Notes: generated by a model from the sequence alone, not told the origin. DNA of 64,000 nt from Pantoea sp. WMus005 (GCF_013415305.1 NZ_JACBXU010000003.1:248001-312000); one strand, 5' to 3'; shown: positions 16,904 to 26,256, numbered from the stretch's first letter. Made by a program: numbers and translations.

Positions 16904-18190
16904 TCAGGCTGGGACGACGGGATTTCCGGCAGATGCGACACAGTGATCAATCACCGCAGAGAGAATGGTCAGCGCCTGGCTGAACTGGGCATCAGGAATG
17001 GTGAGCGGATAGAGAAAGCGGATGACGTTGCCTTTCGCTCCGCAGGTCAGCAGCAGCAGGCCCTGTTCCATCGCCCTCTTCTGAACGGCCTGCGCGGTGC
17101 CGGACTGATAGAACTCCATCGCCACCATTGAACCCAGCGCACGCACTTCGGCAATATCCGGATGCCTGCGCTGATGCACCTGCAGTTCAGCTTCAAGCCG
17201 GGCGCCGAGATCAACCGCGCGCTGACAGAGCTGCTCCTCTTCAATCACATCCAGCACCGCATGGGCTGAGGCGATTGCCAACGGGTTGCCGGCATAAGTC
17301 CCACCCAGGCCACCTGGTGATGGGGCATCCATCACCTCAGCGCGACCGGCGACGGCAGAGAGCGGCATTCCACCGGCCAGACTTTTCGCCATGGTGATGA
17401 TGTCGGCCTTAACCGGATAATGTTCCATGGCGAACAGCTTGCCGGTACGGGCAAATCCGCTCTGGACTTCATCCGCAATCAGCAGAATGCCGTGGCGATC
17501 AGCCAGCTCACGCAGCTGCACCATAAATTCTGCGGGTGCCGCATGGAATCCACCTTCGCCCTGAACCGGCTCCAGTACGATTGCGGCAACGTCATGCGGC
17601 GCAATATCCTGGGTAAAAATCTCGTCGAGGCTGGTCAGTGCGGCCTCAATGCTGATTCCCTGAACTGTGCTGGGGTAGCGTGCATGGAATACAGACGGTG
17701 GCATCGGACCGAAATCCCGCTTGTAGGGTGCCACTTTGCCGGTCATCGCCATGGTCATGAACGTGCGGCCATGGAATGCATTGCCAAAGGTGATGATGCC
17801 GTGACGACGGGTATAGGCGCGCGCCACTTTGACTGCATTTTCTACCGCTTCCGCGCCAGTCGTGAAGAAGGCGGTTTTTGCCGGACCATTAATGGGCACC
17901 CGCTGATTAATGCGCTCAGCCAGGGCGATGTAGCTTTCATAAGGGGTGATCTGAAAAGCAGTATGGGTAAACTTTGTTAACTGTTGGGCAATGGCCTGTT
18001 CAATGCGTGGATGGCGGTGGCCGGTGTTCAGCACCGCGATACCGCCCGCGAAGTCAATCCAGCTATTACCGTCCTGATCCCATAAGGTGGCGTTCTCTGC
18101 CCGGGCAACGTACCAGTCGCACAGCGTGCCGATACCTTTGGGGAGAGCCTGTGCTTTGCGTTGCTGCAGCAGGTTATTTTTTTCGCTCAT
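16904..18190 (-). CDS. gabT: 4-aminobutyrate aminotransferase
   Basis: 428 residues, the usual length of GabT (about 426). A class III PLP aminotransferase: FFTTGAEAVENAVKVARAYT binds the cofactor phosphate, EPVQGEGGFH and IADEVQSGFARTG carry the PLP-contacting Asp, and the Schiff-base Lys lies in MAKSLAGGMP. It transfers the amino group of GABA to 2-oxoglutarate, giving succinate semialdehyde. The adjacent gabP and the divergent MocR regulator fit a GABA catabolic unit. No gabD is visible in the window. AGGTGG precedes the ATG. Confidence 0.93.
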   Translation of the reverse strand: MSEKNNLLQQRKAQALPKGIGTLCDWYVARAENATLWDQDGNSWIDFAGGIAVLNTGHRHPRIEQAIAQQLTKFTHTAFQITPYESYIALAERINQRVPINGPAKTAFFTTGAEAVENAVKVARAYTRRHGIITFGNAFHGRTFMTMAMTGKVAPYKRDFGPMPPSVFHARYPSTVQGISIEAALTSLDEIFTQDIAPHDVAAIVLEPVQGEGGFHAAPAEFMVQLRELADRHGILLIADEVQSGFARTGKLFAMEHYPVKADIITMAKSLAGGMPLSAVAGRAEVMDAPSPGGLGGTYAGNPLAIASAHAVLDVIEEEQLCQRAVDLGARLEAELQVHQRRHPDIAEVRALGSMVAMEFYQSGTAQAVQKRAMEQGLLLLTCGAKGNVIRFLYPLTIPDAQFSQALTILSAVIDHCVASAGNPVVPA

Positions 18191-18269
18191 TTATTCCACC
18201 TCGTTGATATGCGTGTTTACAATTCCCGACAAACACGTTTATTTATGCCTGAGGCGTGGTGAGTTGCCA

Positions 18270-18303
18270 GAGCCAATTGTGAGAGGAAAGGTGGAGCCAA
18301 TTG
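18270..18303. promoter_or_regulatory. Direct repeats, candidate GabR/MocR operator
   Basis: GAGCCAATTG occurs twice (18270-18279 and 18294-18303) with starts 24 bases apart, in the gap between gabT and the divergent regulator. MocR/GabR proteins are known to bind pairs of direct repeats. The second copy overlaps the proposed TTG start. Confidence 0.5.
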
Positions 18304-19791
18304 CGACTGTTGTACGCAGATCATCTATTAGCACGGTTACAGTTTTTAAGAACAGGCTCATTACATCAGCGGCTGCTGAACTGCATGCAGGCTGCGATCG
18401 CTGAAGAGGTGTTCCCGCGCGGAAGCCGTTTACCACCCACCCGCGATCTGGCGCGCGAACTGGGCGTGTCGCGAAACACCGTTATGCATGTCTATGAGAG
18501 CCTGATGGCGCAGGGCTATGTCACTGCGCGAACCGGCAGCGGCACCTGGATTGCCGAGACGCTGCCGGAAAACTGTCTGCAGAGCGATGCGATTGCCGAT
18601 CTCCAGGCGGTGAGGGCGCAGCGACAGGCAACGCTGTCTAAGCGTGGCGCCAGTCTGCTGGGGCATGCCACCGCATCGCCTTACCAGTGGGGCGCATTTG
18701 TTCCCGGCGCGCCCGATGTCACCGAATTTCCCCACAAGCTGTTCAGTCAGATTCAGGCGCGGCTGAACCGCGAACCTGACGTCCATCGCCTGGTCTACAG
18801 CAGCGGCGGGGGCTGTCCCGATCTGCGGCATGCACTGGTAGATTATCTGCGCGTGGCGCGCTCTGTGCGAGCCGATGCCGACCAGATCCTGATTACCGAA
18901 GGGGTTCATCAGGCGGTCGATCTGGTGACGCGGGTATTATGTGATCCTGGCGATCGGGTCTGGATGGAGGAGCCGGGCTACTGGGGTACACGCAATCTGC
19001 TGCGCATGAATGGTCTGAAGATTCGCGCGATGCCGGTGGATGAGCAGGGGCTGGTGCCAGACAGCGGCCCGCCACCTAAGATGGTATTTGTGACGCCTTC
19101 TCATCAGTATCCGCTGGGTGTGCATCTCAGCCTGGCCCGTCGTCAGGCACTCCTCGCCCTGGCTCGCCGTCATCAGAGCTGGATTGTTGAAGATGACTAT
19201 GACAGCGAGTTTCGTTTTTCGGGGCAGCCCCATCCTTCCCTGCAGGGGCTGGAAGCGGATGCACCGGTCATATACATGGGCACGTTCAGCAAAACGCTCT
19301 ATCCCGCCTTGCGCATCGGCTACCTGGTCGTGCCGAAACCGCTGGCACAACCGTTGCGTATCGCGGCGGCGGAACTCTATCGCGGTGGGCATCTGCTGAT
19401 TCAGCGGGCGCTGGCGGAGTTCATCCGGCTGGGTCATTACATGGAACATATCCGACGGATGCGTCTGCTTTATCGTCAGCGGCGACAGTTTCTCTGCCGC
19501 CTGATTGAGCGCTATCTGGGACCCGCCTTTTTACCGGCATTCAATCATGAAGCCGGGCTGCATCTGGTGATGCCGCTGCCAGCGGGCGCGGACGACGTGG
19601 CAATAGCCGCAGAAGCGTTAAAGCGCGGAGTTAAAGTGCGGCCACTTTCTCAATATTACATGCACCCGCAGGAAGAGCGCGGATTGCTGCTGGGTTACGC
19701 CTGTGTCAATGAGCGGCAGTGTCAGGATGCCTTTGGCACCCTTAAAGCCTGTCTGGCGTCTGCGGGTATTGAGTTCACACCGCAGCGCTAG
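18301..19791 (+). CDS. MocR family regulator (GabR-like), GntR HTH plus aminotransferase domain
   Basis: About 496 residues. The N-terminal GntR winged helix (residues 18-80; SRLPPTRDLARELGVSRNTV) is joined to a class I aminotransferase-like domain (about 115-490) with the PLP-Lys segment YMGTFSKTLYPALRIGYLV and the VEDDYDSEFRF motif. MocR proteins sense substrates such as GABA through PLP. Divergence from gabTP makes a role as their activator likely. The start is uncertain: no ATG near the N-terminus; TTG at 18301 (or TTG at 18310) follows GGTGGAG. A later start would cut into the DNA-binding domain. Confidence 0.88.
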   Translation: MRLLYADHLLARLQFLRTGSLHQRLLNCMQAAIAEEVFPRGSRLPPTRDLARELGVSRNTVMHVYESLMAQGYVTARTGSGTWIAETLPENCLQSDAIADLQAVRAQRQATLSKRGASLLGHATASPYQWGAFVPGAPDVTEFPHKLFSQIQARLNREPDVHRLVYSSGGGCPDLRHALVDYLRVARSVRADADQILITEGVHQAVDLVTRVLCDPGDRVWMEEPGYWGTRNLLRMNGLKIRAMPVDEQGLVPDSGPPPKMVFVTPSHQYPLGVHLSLARRQALLALARRHQSWIVEDDYDSEFRFSGQPHPSLQGLEADAPVIYMGTFSKTLYPALRIGYLVVPKPLAQPLRIAAAELYRGGHLLIQRALAEFIRLGHYMEHIRRMRLLYRQRRQFLCRLIERYLGPAFLPAFNHEAGLHLVMPLPAGADDVAIAAEALKRGVKVRPLSQYYMHPQEERGLLLGYACVNERQCQDAFGTLKACLASAGIEFTPQR

Positions 19792-19848
19792 TGGGTTCAG
19801 AGGTTGATATTGAGGGCGGCGATTTACGTTTGCCGCTGAGCGAGCGCA

Positions 19849-21261
19849 TTGACATTTAACCAGACTCACCGAGAATACACCTCTTTGCGTCCCGACCAGA
19901 CAATACTGGAGTTTATCATCGTCCTGAATCCCTTCACTGCACCGGCCAGAACCGCTATTAAGCGAGGCGCCGCACTGGCTGCGGCGTTGTTGCTGGTCAG
20001 TTGCGCCTCTGAGCCGCCGAAATCGCTGGTGACCCCTTTTCCGCCCGTGACCAAACAGCCATTACCTGCACCCGGCAAGCCAGACCGCCCTCAGGTGCAT
20101 GAACCGGTGCGGGGCGTCTGGCTTGCCACGGTGTCGCGCCTCGACTGGCCGCCGGTTGCGTCGGTCAATGGCACCAGTCCCGCGCAGCGTATCCGCCTGC
20201 AGCAGCAATCGCTCACTGACAAGCTCGATAAGCTGAAAAGCCTGGGGATTAACACGGTCTTTTTCCAGGTCAAGCCCGATGCTACCGCGCTATGGCCCTC
20301 AAAAATCCTTCCCTGGTCAGATATGCTGACCGGCAAAATCGGCGACGATCCGGGCTATGATCCGCTGCAGTTTATGCTGGATGAGGCACATAAACGCGGT
20401 ATTAAAGTCCATGCCTGGTTTAACCCTTATCGGGTATCGGTAAATACGAAGCCTTCGACCGTCAGCGAACTGAACCGCACGCTTTCACTGCATCCGGCCA
20501 GCGTTTTTGTGTTGCATCGCGACTGGATCCGCACTTCAGGCGATCGCTATGTGCTCGATCCCGGTATCCCCGAAGCTCGTGACTGGATCACCAGCATTGT
20601 TGCCGAGGTCGTCGCGCGATATCCCATTGACGGTGTGCAGTTCGATGACTACTTCTATTCCGAATCTGCGGGTTCGCTGCTCAACGATAATCAGACCTTC
20701 AGCCGTTATGGCCAGGGTTTTGCCAGCAAAGCAGACTGGCGGCGTCACAACACTCAGCAGCTGATTGAGCAGGTATCTCGCACCATTAAGCAGCTGAAGC
20801 CGGAGGTTGAGTTTGGCGTCAGCCCGGCGGGCGTCTGGCGTAATCTGTCGCACGATCCCGCCGGTTCCGATACCCGCGGCGCGGCGGCCTATGACGAAGC
20901 CTTTGCAGATACTCGCCGCTGGGTACAGCAGGGCCTGCTGGACTACATCGCGCCCCAGCTCTACTGGCCATTCTCCCGCCAGGCTGCCCGTTACGACGTG
21001 CTGGCAAACTGGTGGGCTGAAGTCGTGAAACCAACTAAAACCCGGCTCTATATTGGTCTCGCGCTCTATAAAGTAGGGGAGCCTTCAAAAATTGAGCCTG
21101 ACTGGACACTCCAAGGTGGCGTGCCAGAGCTGAAAAAACAGCTCGATCTCAATGCATCGAACCCCAACATCAACGGCACCATTCTGTTCAGAGAGAACTA
21201 TCTGAATCAGCCACAGACTCAGCAGGCGGTGAGCTATCTAAAAAGCCGCTGGGGACGCTGA
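19849..21261 (+). CDS. digH: Lipoprotein glycosyl hydrolase DigH (GHL10 family)
   Basis: The body closely matches E. coli DigH (YddW): RGVWLATVSRLDWPPV, NTVFFQVKPDATALWPSKIL, HAWFNPYRVSVNTKP and VQFDDYFY, with the acidic catalytic-type residues in place. DigH cleaves denuded peptidoglycan glycan strands. A lipobox LLLVSC marks an outer-membrane lipoprotein. The start is unclear: there is no ATG or GTG upstream of the signal peptide in this frame. Candidates are TTG at 19849, TTG at 19885, or a non-canonical ATT just before KRGAALAAALLLVSC. The C-terminal end (QAVSYLKSRWGR) is complete. Confidence 0.9.
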   Translation: MTFNQTHREYTSLRPDQTILEFIIVLNPFTAPARTAIKRGAALAAALLLVSCASEPPKSLVTPFPPVTKQPLPAPGKPDRPQVHEPVRGVWLATVSRLDWPPVASVNGTSPAQRIRLQQQSLTDKLDKLKSLGINTVFFQVKPDATALWPSKILPWSDMLTGKIGDDPGYDPLQFMLDEAHKRGIKVHAWFNPYRVSVNTKPSTVSELNRTLSLHPASVFVLHRDWIRTSGDRYVLDPGIPEARDWITSIVAEVVARYPIDGVQFDDYFYSESAGSLLNDNQTFSRYGQGFASKADWRRHNTQQLIEQVSRTIKQLKPEVEFGVSPAGVWRNLSHDPAGSDTRGAAAYDEAFADTRRWVQQGLLDYIAPQLYWPFSRQAARYDVLANWWAEVVKPTKTRLYIGLALYKVGEPSKIEPDWTLQGGVPELKKQLDLNASNPNINGTILFRENYLNQPQTQQAVSYLKSRWGR

Positions 21262-21344
21262 AAAATGCCACACCAGTATGACCAGTGCGGTTAAGTTTTT
21301 CCCTGTGAGTTACTGCTATTCTTGCGCTTTAAATGGGAGGAACC

Positions 21345-22085
21345 ATGAGCGAACTGATTAATATTTTTACAAGTCATAAAAGTGAACGCAGTTTCACTGA
21401 GCAGCCTGTCGATGAAGCGGTGTTGGATCGTATTATCAGTACCGCTTATCGCGCACCGACATCAGTAAACTCGCAGCAGGTTTCTGTCGTGATTACGCGT
21501 GATGCCGGACGTCGCGCAGAGATCGCCGCTATCGCGGGCGGTCAATCGTGGATTGCCAAAGCACCGGTGTTCATCACTTTTGTGCTGGATATGCATAAAT
21601 CAGCGGTGGGCATGTCCGCTGTCGATCAGCAACAGATCGCGCATCAGAGTATTGAGAGCATCGTGTCAGGTTCTACCGATATCGGTATTGCGCTGGGATC
21701 GGTAATGGCCGCTGCGCGTGCAGAAGGCCTGGGAATTGTGCCGATTGGGGGGATTCGTCGCGATCCGCAGGCGATGATTTCACTGCTGGAACTGCCGCCG
21801 ATGACCTTCCCGGTTGCGGGCGTGGTGATCGGTCACGTTGACGAGCCCGCTCATCAGAAACCGCGTCTGCCTCTGGCAACGTTCCGCCATGATGAGACTT
21901 ATCAGACCCAGGGTCTGGAGCAGCAGATTGCGGCTTATAACGAAGAAATGGTTCAGCACTGGAAAAACATCGGTCGTAACGACGGTGAAAGCTGGAGCGA
22001 AAGCGTTAGCGGTTACTACAAAAACATCTATTTCCCGGCGGTATTGCCAGCACTGTTAAAGCAGGGTTTCGGCACGGATAAATAA
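21345..22085 (+). CDS. NADPH-dependent flavin nitroreductase (NfsA/FRP type)
   Basis: 246 residues from the ATG at 21345, preceded by GGGAGG; another ATG at 21333 lies upstream of that site. FMN-binding features are ERSFTEQP at the N-terminus (HRS/ERS motif), APTSVNSQQVSVV, and SGSTDIGIALGSVMAAARAEGLGIVPIGGIR. The C-terminal part has KPRLPLATFRHDE, typical of the FRP/NfsA subgroup. It reduces nitro compounds, quinones or flavins with NADPH in the cytoplasm. It stands alone and is followed by a terminator. Confidence 0.9.
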   Translation: MSELINIFTSHKSERSFTEQPVDEAVLDRIISTAYRAPTSVNSQQVSVVITRDAGRRAEIAAIAGGQSWIAKAPVFITFVLDMHKSAVGMSAVDQQQIAHQSIESIVSGSTDIGIALGSVMAAARAEGLGIVPIGGIRRDPQAMISLLELPPMTFPVAGVVIGHVDEPAHQKPRLPLATFRHDETYQTQGLEQQIAAYNEEMVQHWKNIGRNDGESWSESVSGYYKNIYFPAVLPALLKQGFGTDK

Positions 22086-22114
22086 TCCGCACGCTACATT
22101 GAGTGACCAGCAAA

Positions 22115-22147
22115 GGCCATCCGTACTTCGTGACGGGTGGTCTTTTT
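22115..22147 (+). terminator. Terminator after nitroreductase gene
   Basis: GGCCATCCGT and ACGGGTGGTC form a stem with two wobble pairs, directly followed by TTTTTCATTTT. Confidence 0.7.
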
Positions 22148-22251
22148 CATTTTGTTACTATAACGAAAGGTGACTTCTCAGGTTGTAACACATAATTTCT
22201 CTGTTAACCGAAGCGCAACTGCCTTTAACTCATACTTTCCAGGGAAATAAC

Positions 22252-23454
22252 ATGTCTCAGCGTTCACTCTTTGCGCTCTGTTTAATGAGCTTTTTTCTGG
22301 CCGATGTCCGCGACGGTCTGGGGCCCTTTCTGGGCATCTTTCTGACGGAGCGACACTGGCGTCCCGATGAAATTGGTCTGGTGATGACCTGCGGCGGAAT
22401 TGCCGGATTACTTGCCACGCTGCCTGCCGGGATCGCCGCCGATGCAACCCGCTATAAAAAAATGATTGTGCTGCTAGGCTGTCTGGTGATTACCGTTGCT
22501 ACGCTGCTTCTGTGGTACAGCAATCAGACCTGGACGGCGATGGTCTCGCAAATTGTGGCGGGAATTGCGGCGGCGTTTATCGGCCCGACCGTAGCTGGTA
22601 TCACCTTAGGACTCACGGGTCAGCGCGGCTTCAACCATCAGATGGGACGCAATGAAGCCTTTAATCATGGCGGTAACACCATTGCAGCGTTGCTGGCCGG
22701 TTTTTCAGCCTGGTACTGGGGAATGGGGGCTGTTTTTATTCTCATGACGGTAATGGCCGTTTTCGCTGCTTTTGCCACGCTGGCGATTCGGGGTGATGAA
22801 ATCGACAATGATGTGGCACGCGGGTATGAACAGCATGAAGAGCGTCAGCCCGCGCTGAGCTTATCAATGCTGATGCGTAAACCGGCGCTGATGACCGCGG
22901 GTGTGACGCTACTGTTGTTCCATCTTGCCAATGCCGCGCTGCTGCCGATGCTGAGCATGCGTGTCGCCTCCGCCGGTGGACAGGCGGCGGTCAGTCCAGG
23001 TCTGTATGCTGCGGCGACAGTGGTGATTTCTCAGCTGGTGATGATACCGGTTGCGCTGTGGGTGTCGAAGCGAGTTGAAACGCATGGTTATCGACTGTTC
23101 ATCATGGTTGCTCTTATGATTTTGCCGCTACGCGCGGTTATCGCGGCAGGCTTTGCCGGGCCGATTTTTGTGATTCCGGTTCAGGTGCTGGATGGTATTG
23201 CCGCCGGGATCCTGGGCGTGGCGGTGCCAGGGTACATCGTTTCCCTGATGCGGGGCACCGGCCATGTCAACGCCGGGCAGAGCGTCATTATGCTGATGCA
23301 GGGCGTGGGCGCAGCGCTAAGTCCTGCTATGACTGGCATGATAGCTGCACGTTATTCCTACAGCACGGCATTTGCAGTACTCGGCGCAATAGCGCTGGCA
23401 GCACTGATTTTATGGTGGCGAACTGGCAGTTCCCCAGCCACGCGTCTTGCCTGA
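22252..23454 (+). CDS. MFS transporter
   Basis: 400 residues with 12 predicted membrane helices in two halves of six. Helix 1 carries the unusual FFLADVRDGLGPFLGIFL segment; the loop between helices 2 and 3 (GIAADATRYKKM) corresponds to MFS motif A. The family lies near YqgE/MdtG-like drug or sugar exporters, but the substrate cannot be named. CCAGGG precedes the ATG. It ends at a terminator shared with the next, convergent gene. Confidence 0.88.
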   Translation: MSQRSLFALCLMSFFLADVRDGLGPFLGIFLTERHWRPDEIGLVMTCGGIAGLLATLPAGIAADATRYKKMIVLLGCLVITVATLLLWYSNQTWTAMVSQIVAGIAAAFIGPTVAGITLGLTGQRGFNHQMGRNEAFNHGGNTIAALLAGFSAWYWGMGAVFILMTVMAVFAAFATLAIRGDEIDNDVARGYEQHEERQPALSLSMLMRKPALMTAGVTLLLFHLANAALLPMLSMRVASAGGQAAVSPGLYAAATVVISQLVMIPVALWVSKRVETHGYRLFIMVALMILPLRAVIAAGFAGPIFVIPVQVLDGIAAGILGVAVPGYIVSLMRGTGHVNAGQSVIMLMQGVGAALSPAMTGMIAARYSYSTAFAVLGAIALAALILWWRTGSSPATRLA

Positions 23455-23462
23455 TCTGACAC

Positions 23463-23490
23463 AAAAAAGGCTGCCCAATGGGCAGCCTCT
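23463..23490 (-). terminator. Terminator of the DUF1471 gene
   Basis: AGGCTGCCC-AAT-GGGCAGCCT is a perfect 9-base stem with a 3-base loop. On the minus strand it is followed by TTTTTT, so it is best suited to the small minus-strand gene. Confidence 0.85.
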
Positions 23491-23517
23491 TCTGGCAAAT
23501 CCGTTTGCGACCATCCG

Positions 23518-23733
23518 TTACTTATACAGTTCTGCGGTCATGTGAACACGGTTATTGGTGTTCGCTTCCGTAATTTTGTACTGCGCGCCCTGTTCCTGAG
23601 CCTGAGCAGCGATTTTTGATTCTGCGCCATCCAGGGTGGAAGAGGTAACAGAGACAGTTTCAGCAAAGCTACTAAATGAGATCATTGAAAGGGCAGCGAT
23701 TGCGGCAATTGAGAGTGCTTTTACGTTTTTCAT
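23518..23733 (-). CDS. DUF1471 (YdgH/BhsA/McbA-like) periplasmic peptide
   Basis: 71 residues from the second of two close ATGs (23733), which lies 8 bases after AGGA; the ATG at 23739 is too near. A signal peptide (ending SSFA-ET) precedes a short DUF1471 domain: VSVTSSTLDGAESKIAAQAQEQGAQYKITEANTNN (conserved Q-G-A-x-x-Y-x-I pattern) ending HMTAELYK. Members respond to envelope, acid or oxidative stress and affect biofilm. The precise role is unknown. Confidence 0.88.
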   Translation of the reverse strand: MKNVKALSIAAIAALSMISFSSFAETVSVTSSTLDGAESKIAAQAQEQGAQYKITEANTNNRVHMTAELYK

Positions 23734-23842
23734 GGTCATATTCCTGAGTTATGAATGGGGAGGTTGTTGGCCTCCGATGGGAATAATAGTAACTCAGGTT
23801 ACAATATCAATATTAACTATTAGTGCGGCAATGGTGATCATG

Positions 23843-24760
23843 CTAATTGTTTATCGCAGGATCAGATAGCGACTGGGCCGTCTCCGAAATTAACGTCCTG
23901 AACCAGCGATGGGCAGGATCATCGCGATAGCGTGCATGCCAGCCCATCTCAACCGGAAAAGTACCCAGGTCAACCGGCGCAGGAACGATTCTGAGTCGCT
24001 CATCGCGTGACAGATGCTGACAGATCAAACGTGGCAGGGTTGCGCAGTAGTCTGTGACCGCAATCATTTCCGGCACGGCCAGAAAGTGTGTGACGGACAC
24101 GGCAACCTGGCGACGCAGGCCCCTTTGTTCCAGTGCCTGATACAAACCAGCGCGCATACGCCCAGGCGGCAGAACATTGACGTGCTTTAGCTGTTCATAC
24201 TGTTCTGCGCTGAGGTTATCGTCTGCCAGCGGATGATCCGCGCGTAATACGCAGGCCAGACCTTCATTCATCAGGTGCTGCACCACCAGATTATCGGGTG
24301 GATCAACGATACGGCCCAACACCATATCGGTGTTGCCTGAAATCACGCCGGTTTCTGCGACGTCATTGCCGAAAGGGGTGAGACGAAGTCTGATGCCGGG
24401 CGCACAGGCCCTCAGGCGAGCCACGACGGCTGGCATCATGATGAATTCGACATAGCTGTTAGGTGCAAGCGTGAAAAGCCGCGTGGCGTGCAGCGGATCA
24501 AAGTCCTGCTGACCAAGGATAACCTTATCGATGGATGACAGCGCAGCACCGACCACCTGGGCCAGTTGTTCTGCTTTGGGAGTCGGACGCATCCCGTAAC
24601 GCTCACGGATAAACAGGGGATCGTTGAGCGTTTCGCGTAACCGGTTCAAAGCATTAGAAAGCGCCGGCTGAGTAATACCCAGCCGTTCCGCAGCGCGGGT
24701 GACATTGCGCTCTTCCATCATTACCAGCAAAACCGGCAGTAAATTCAGATCATATTTCAT
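23843..24760 (-). CDS. LysR family transcriptional regulator
   Basis: 305 residues from the ATG at 24760. The N-terminal HTH is RNVTRAAERLGITQPALSNAL, then RYGMRPTPKAEQLA and a C-terminal effector domain, the layout of the NahR/NodD/LeuO branch. It is divergent from the DJ-1 family gene, with 161 bases between the starts and an inverted repeat in the gap, so it probably controls that gene. The inducer is unknown. Confidence 0.9.
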   Translation of the reverse strand: MKYDLNLLPVLLVMMEERNVTRAAERLGITQPALSNALNRLRETLNDPLFIRERYGMRPTPKAEQLAQVVGAALSSIDKVILGQQDFDPLHATRLFTLAPNSYVEFIMMPAVVARLRACAPGIRLRLTPFGNDVAETGVISGNTDMVLGRIVDPPDNLVVQHLMNEGLACVLRADHPLADDNLSAEQYEQLKHVNVLPPGRMRAGLYQALEQRGLRRQVAVSVTHFLAVPEMIAVTDYCATLPRLICQHLSRDERLRIVPAPVDLGTFPVEMGWHARYRDDPAHRWFRTLISETAQSLSDPAINN

Positions 24761-24785
24761 CAAGGTATAATGCTATGTGAATAGC

Positions 24786-24808
24786 TGAAATTGAAGAAAT
24801 AAATTTCA
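24786..24808. promoter_or_regulatory. Inverted repeat, candidate LysR operator
   Basis: TGAAATT and AATTTCA are perfect 7-base arms with a 9-base spacer, 26 bases upstream of the LysR ATG in the divergent promoter region. The shape fits the LysR T-N11-A class. Confidence 0.45.
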
Positions 24809-24921
24809 TAAATATTCTGAAGCCCGCCATGATTAAAAGGTCAACGCAGAAGACGGCGGTTAACACGCTGGTTCTGACTATCCTTACATCTGAGACCGAC
24901 TAACGGTTATATGGAGCGTAA

Positions 24922-25614
24922 ATGAAAATTTTAATGGTTTTGACCTCGCATGATGAGTTGGGCACCACTGGTAAGAAGACCGGTTTCTGGCTGGAAGAGC
25001 TTGCGGCTCCTTACTATGCATTCCTGGATGCGGGCGCTGACATTACTCTGGCTTCGCCAAAGGGTGGACAGCCTCCACTCGATCCAAAAAGTGATGAACC
25101 CGATTCTCAGACTGATGAGACCCGCCGCTTCCACGCCGACTCTGCTGCTCAGGCCGTGCTGGCCTCTACCGTCAAGCTTGATACGGTTGACCAGGCCGCG
25201 TTTGATGCCGTTTTCTATCCAGGCGGCCATGGCCCTTTATGGGATCTGGCAAACGACAAACACTCTATCTCGCTGATTGAACAAACCCTGCAGGCGGGCA
25301 AACCGGTTGCGCTGGTCTGTCATGCTCCGGGTGTCCTGCGTAATGTGAAAAATGCGGATGGCACGCCGCTGGTCAAAGGCAAGAAAGTGACTGGCTTTAC
25401 CAACAGTGAAGAAGAGGGCGTTGGCCTGACCGACATAGTGCCGTTCCTGGTAGAAGATGTGCTGAAACAGAATGGCGGACTCTACTCACGAGGCGATGAC
25501 TGGCAGTCCTATACGGTTCAGGATGGTTTGCTGATTACTGGTCAAAACCCAGGTTCGTCAGCCGAGACCGCGAAGGTTTTACTGGCAAGTCTGGCTAGTA
25601 AAAGTGCTCGTTAG
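24922..25614 (+). CDS. DJ-1/PfpI family protein (Hsp31-like)
   Basis: 230 residues of the class I glutamine amidotransferase-like fold. The nucleophile elbow is LVCHAPG with Cys133-His134, and a Glu near position 25-26 (WLEELAAP) completes the DJ-1-type site. FDAVFYPGGHGPLWDL and the TNSEEEGVGL segment match the Hsp31/glyoxalase III-like branch. Relatives degrade methylglyoxal or repair glycated proteins, or act as chaperones. TGGAG precedes the ATG. The divergent LysR gene probably regulates it, perhaps in response to electrophile stress (inference). Confidence 0.9.
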   Translation: MKILMVLTSHDELGTTGKKTGFWLEELAAPYYAFLDAGADITLASPKGGQPPLDPKSDEPDSQTDETRRFHADSAAQAVLASTVKLDTVDQAAFDAVFYPGGHGPLWDLANDKHSISLIEQTLQAGKPVALVCHAPGVLRNVKNADGTPLVKGKKVTGFTNSEEEGVGLTDIVPFLVEDVLKQNGGLYSRGDDWQSYTVQDGLLITGQNPGSSAETAKVLLASLASKSAR

Positions 25615-25629
25615 TGTAAAGAGTTATAA

Positions 25630-25653
25630 AGGCGCCTGAGGGCGCCTGTTTTA
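25630..25653 (+). terminator. Terminator after DJ-1 family gene
   Basis: AGGCGCC and GGCGCCT with a 4-base loop, followed by GTTTTATT, 15 bases after the stop. Confidence 0.9.
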
Positions 25654-25821
25654 TTGCACCCTTAAAGTACTGCGGCGGATAGTAACAGGGTAAATTATTC
25701 AAATTCATAAGGTCAGTCTTCTATTTTTATTAAGGTTGATAATCGTTGTACAAGAATTTTACGGCCTGAATTACGTGTCATTTGCTCCACTGAGAATATA
25801 AACATGTTTTTAAAACCAGTG

Positions 25822-25849
25822 TTGACATCGTTTTTTATATACGTAAAGT
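25822..25849 (+). promoter_or_regulatory. Candidate sigma-70 promoter inside the AT-rich gap
   Basis: A perfect TTGACA is followed after 16 bases by TAAAGT. No gene follows within a normal distance; CCGACAA/TTGTCGG arms at 25918-25946 could fold in a transcript starting here. A small RNA is possible. Confidence 0.3.
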
Positions 25850-26118
25850 AGGACTCATCAGCGGCGTGCAGTTGCCCTGATAAACCGAAAAAAGTGTTAC
25901 GAGTAAAGTAAAAAGGCCCGACAAATTTGAGAATTGAACTTGTCGGTGGTTCTGTTAAACATTGTTTTTAAAAAACTGTTCGTTAGTTAATGATAACCCT
26001 GTTAAATGGAGTCGAAGTAAGTCTTTAGCAGTTTGTAGTATCGCGTCGCGATGATGTAAGGCCTCGTAGTTCTGAACGTTACGTTACGACAGGATACGGT
26101 TGCGGTTTAAACGTCGTA

Positions 26119-26256
26119 ATGAAAGTAAGGCAACGCATCAAAATTATATATCGCGATGGGGGTGTGCAGGTTTATACGGGCCTGACCTGTCTTTGTCTCC
26201 TGAAAGACTATCAGGTGGTTGAAACCGCTAATAATAGTGACATTTTAATATTGTGA
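26119..26256 (+). other. Short frame, possible receiver-domain remnant
   Basis: A 45-codon frame. Part of it (VYTGLTCLCLLKDYQVVETA) loosely resembles the start of a response-regulator receiver domain, where a helix and the second strand follow. There is no ribosome site and no continuation after the stop. It may be a relic or chance. Confidence 0.15.

Noticed and set aside
26040..26052. Palindrome ATCGCGTCGCGAT in the AT-rich gap
   Set aside because: Short and isolated, with no adjacent promoter or gene, so no regulatory call was made.
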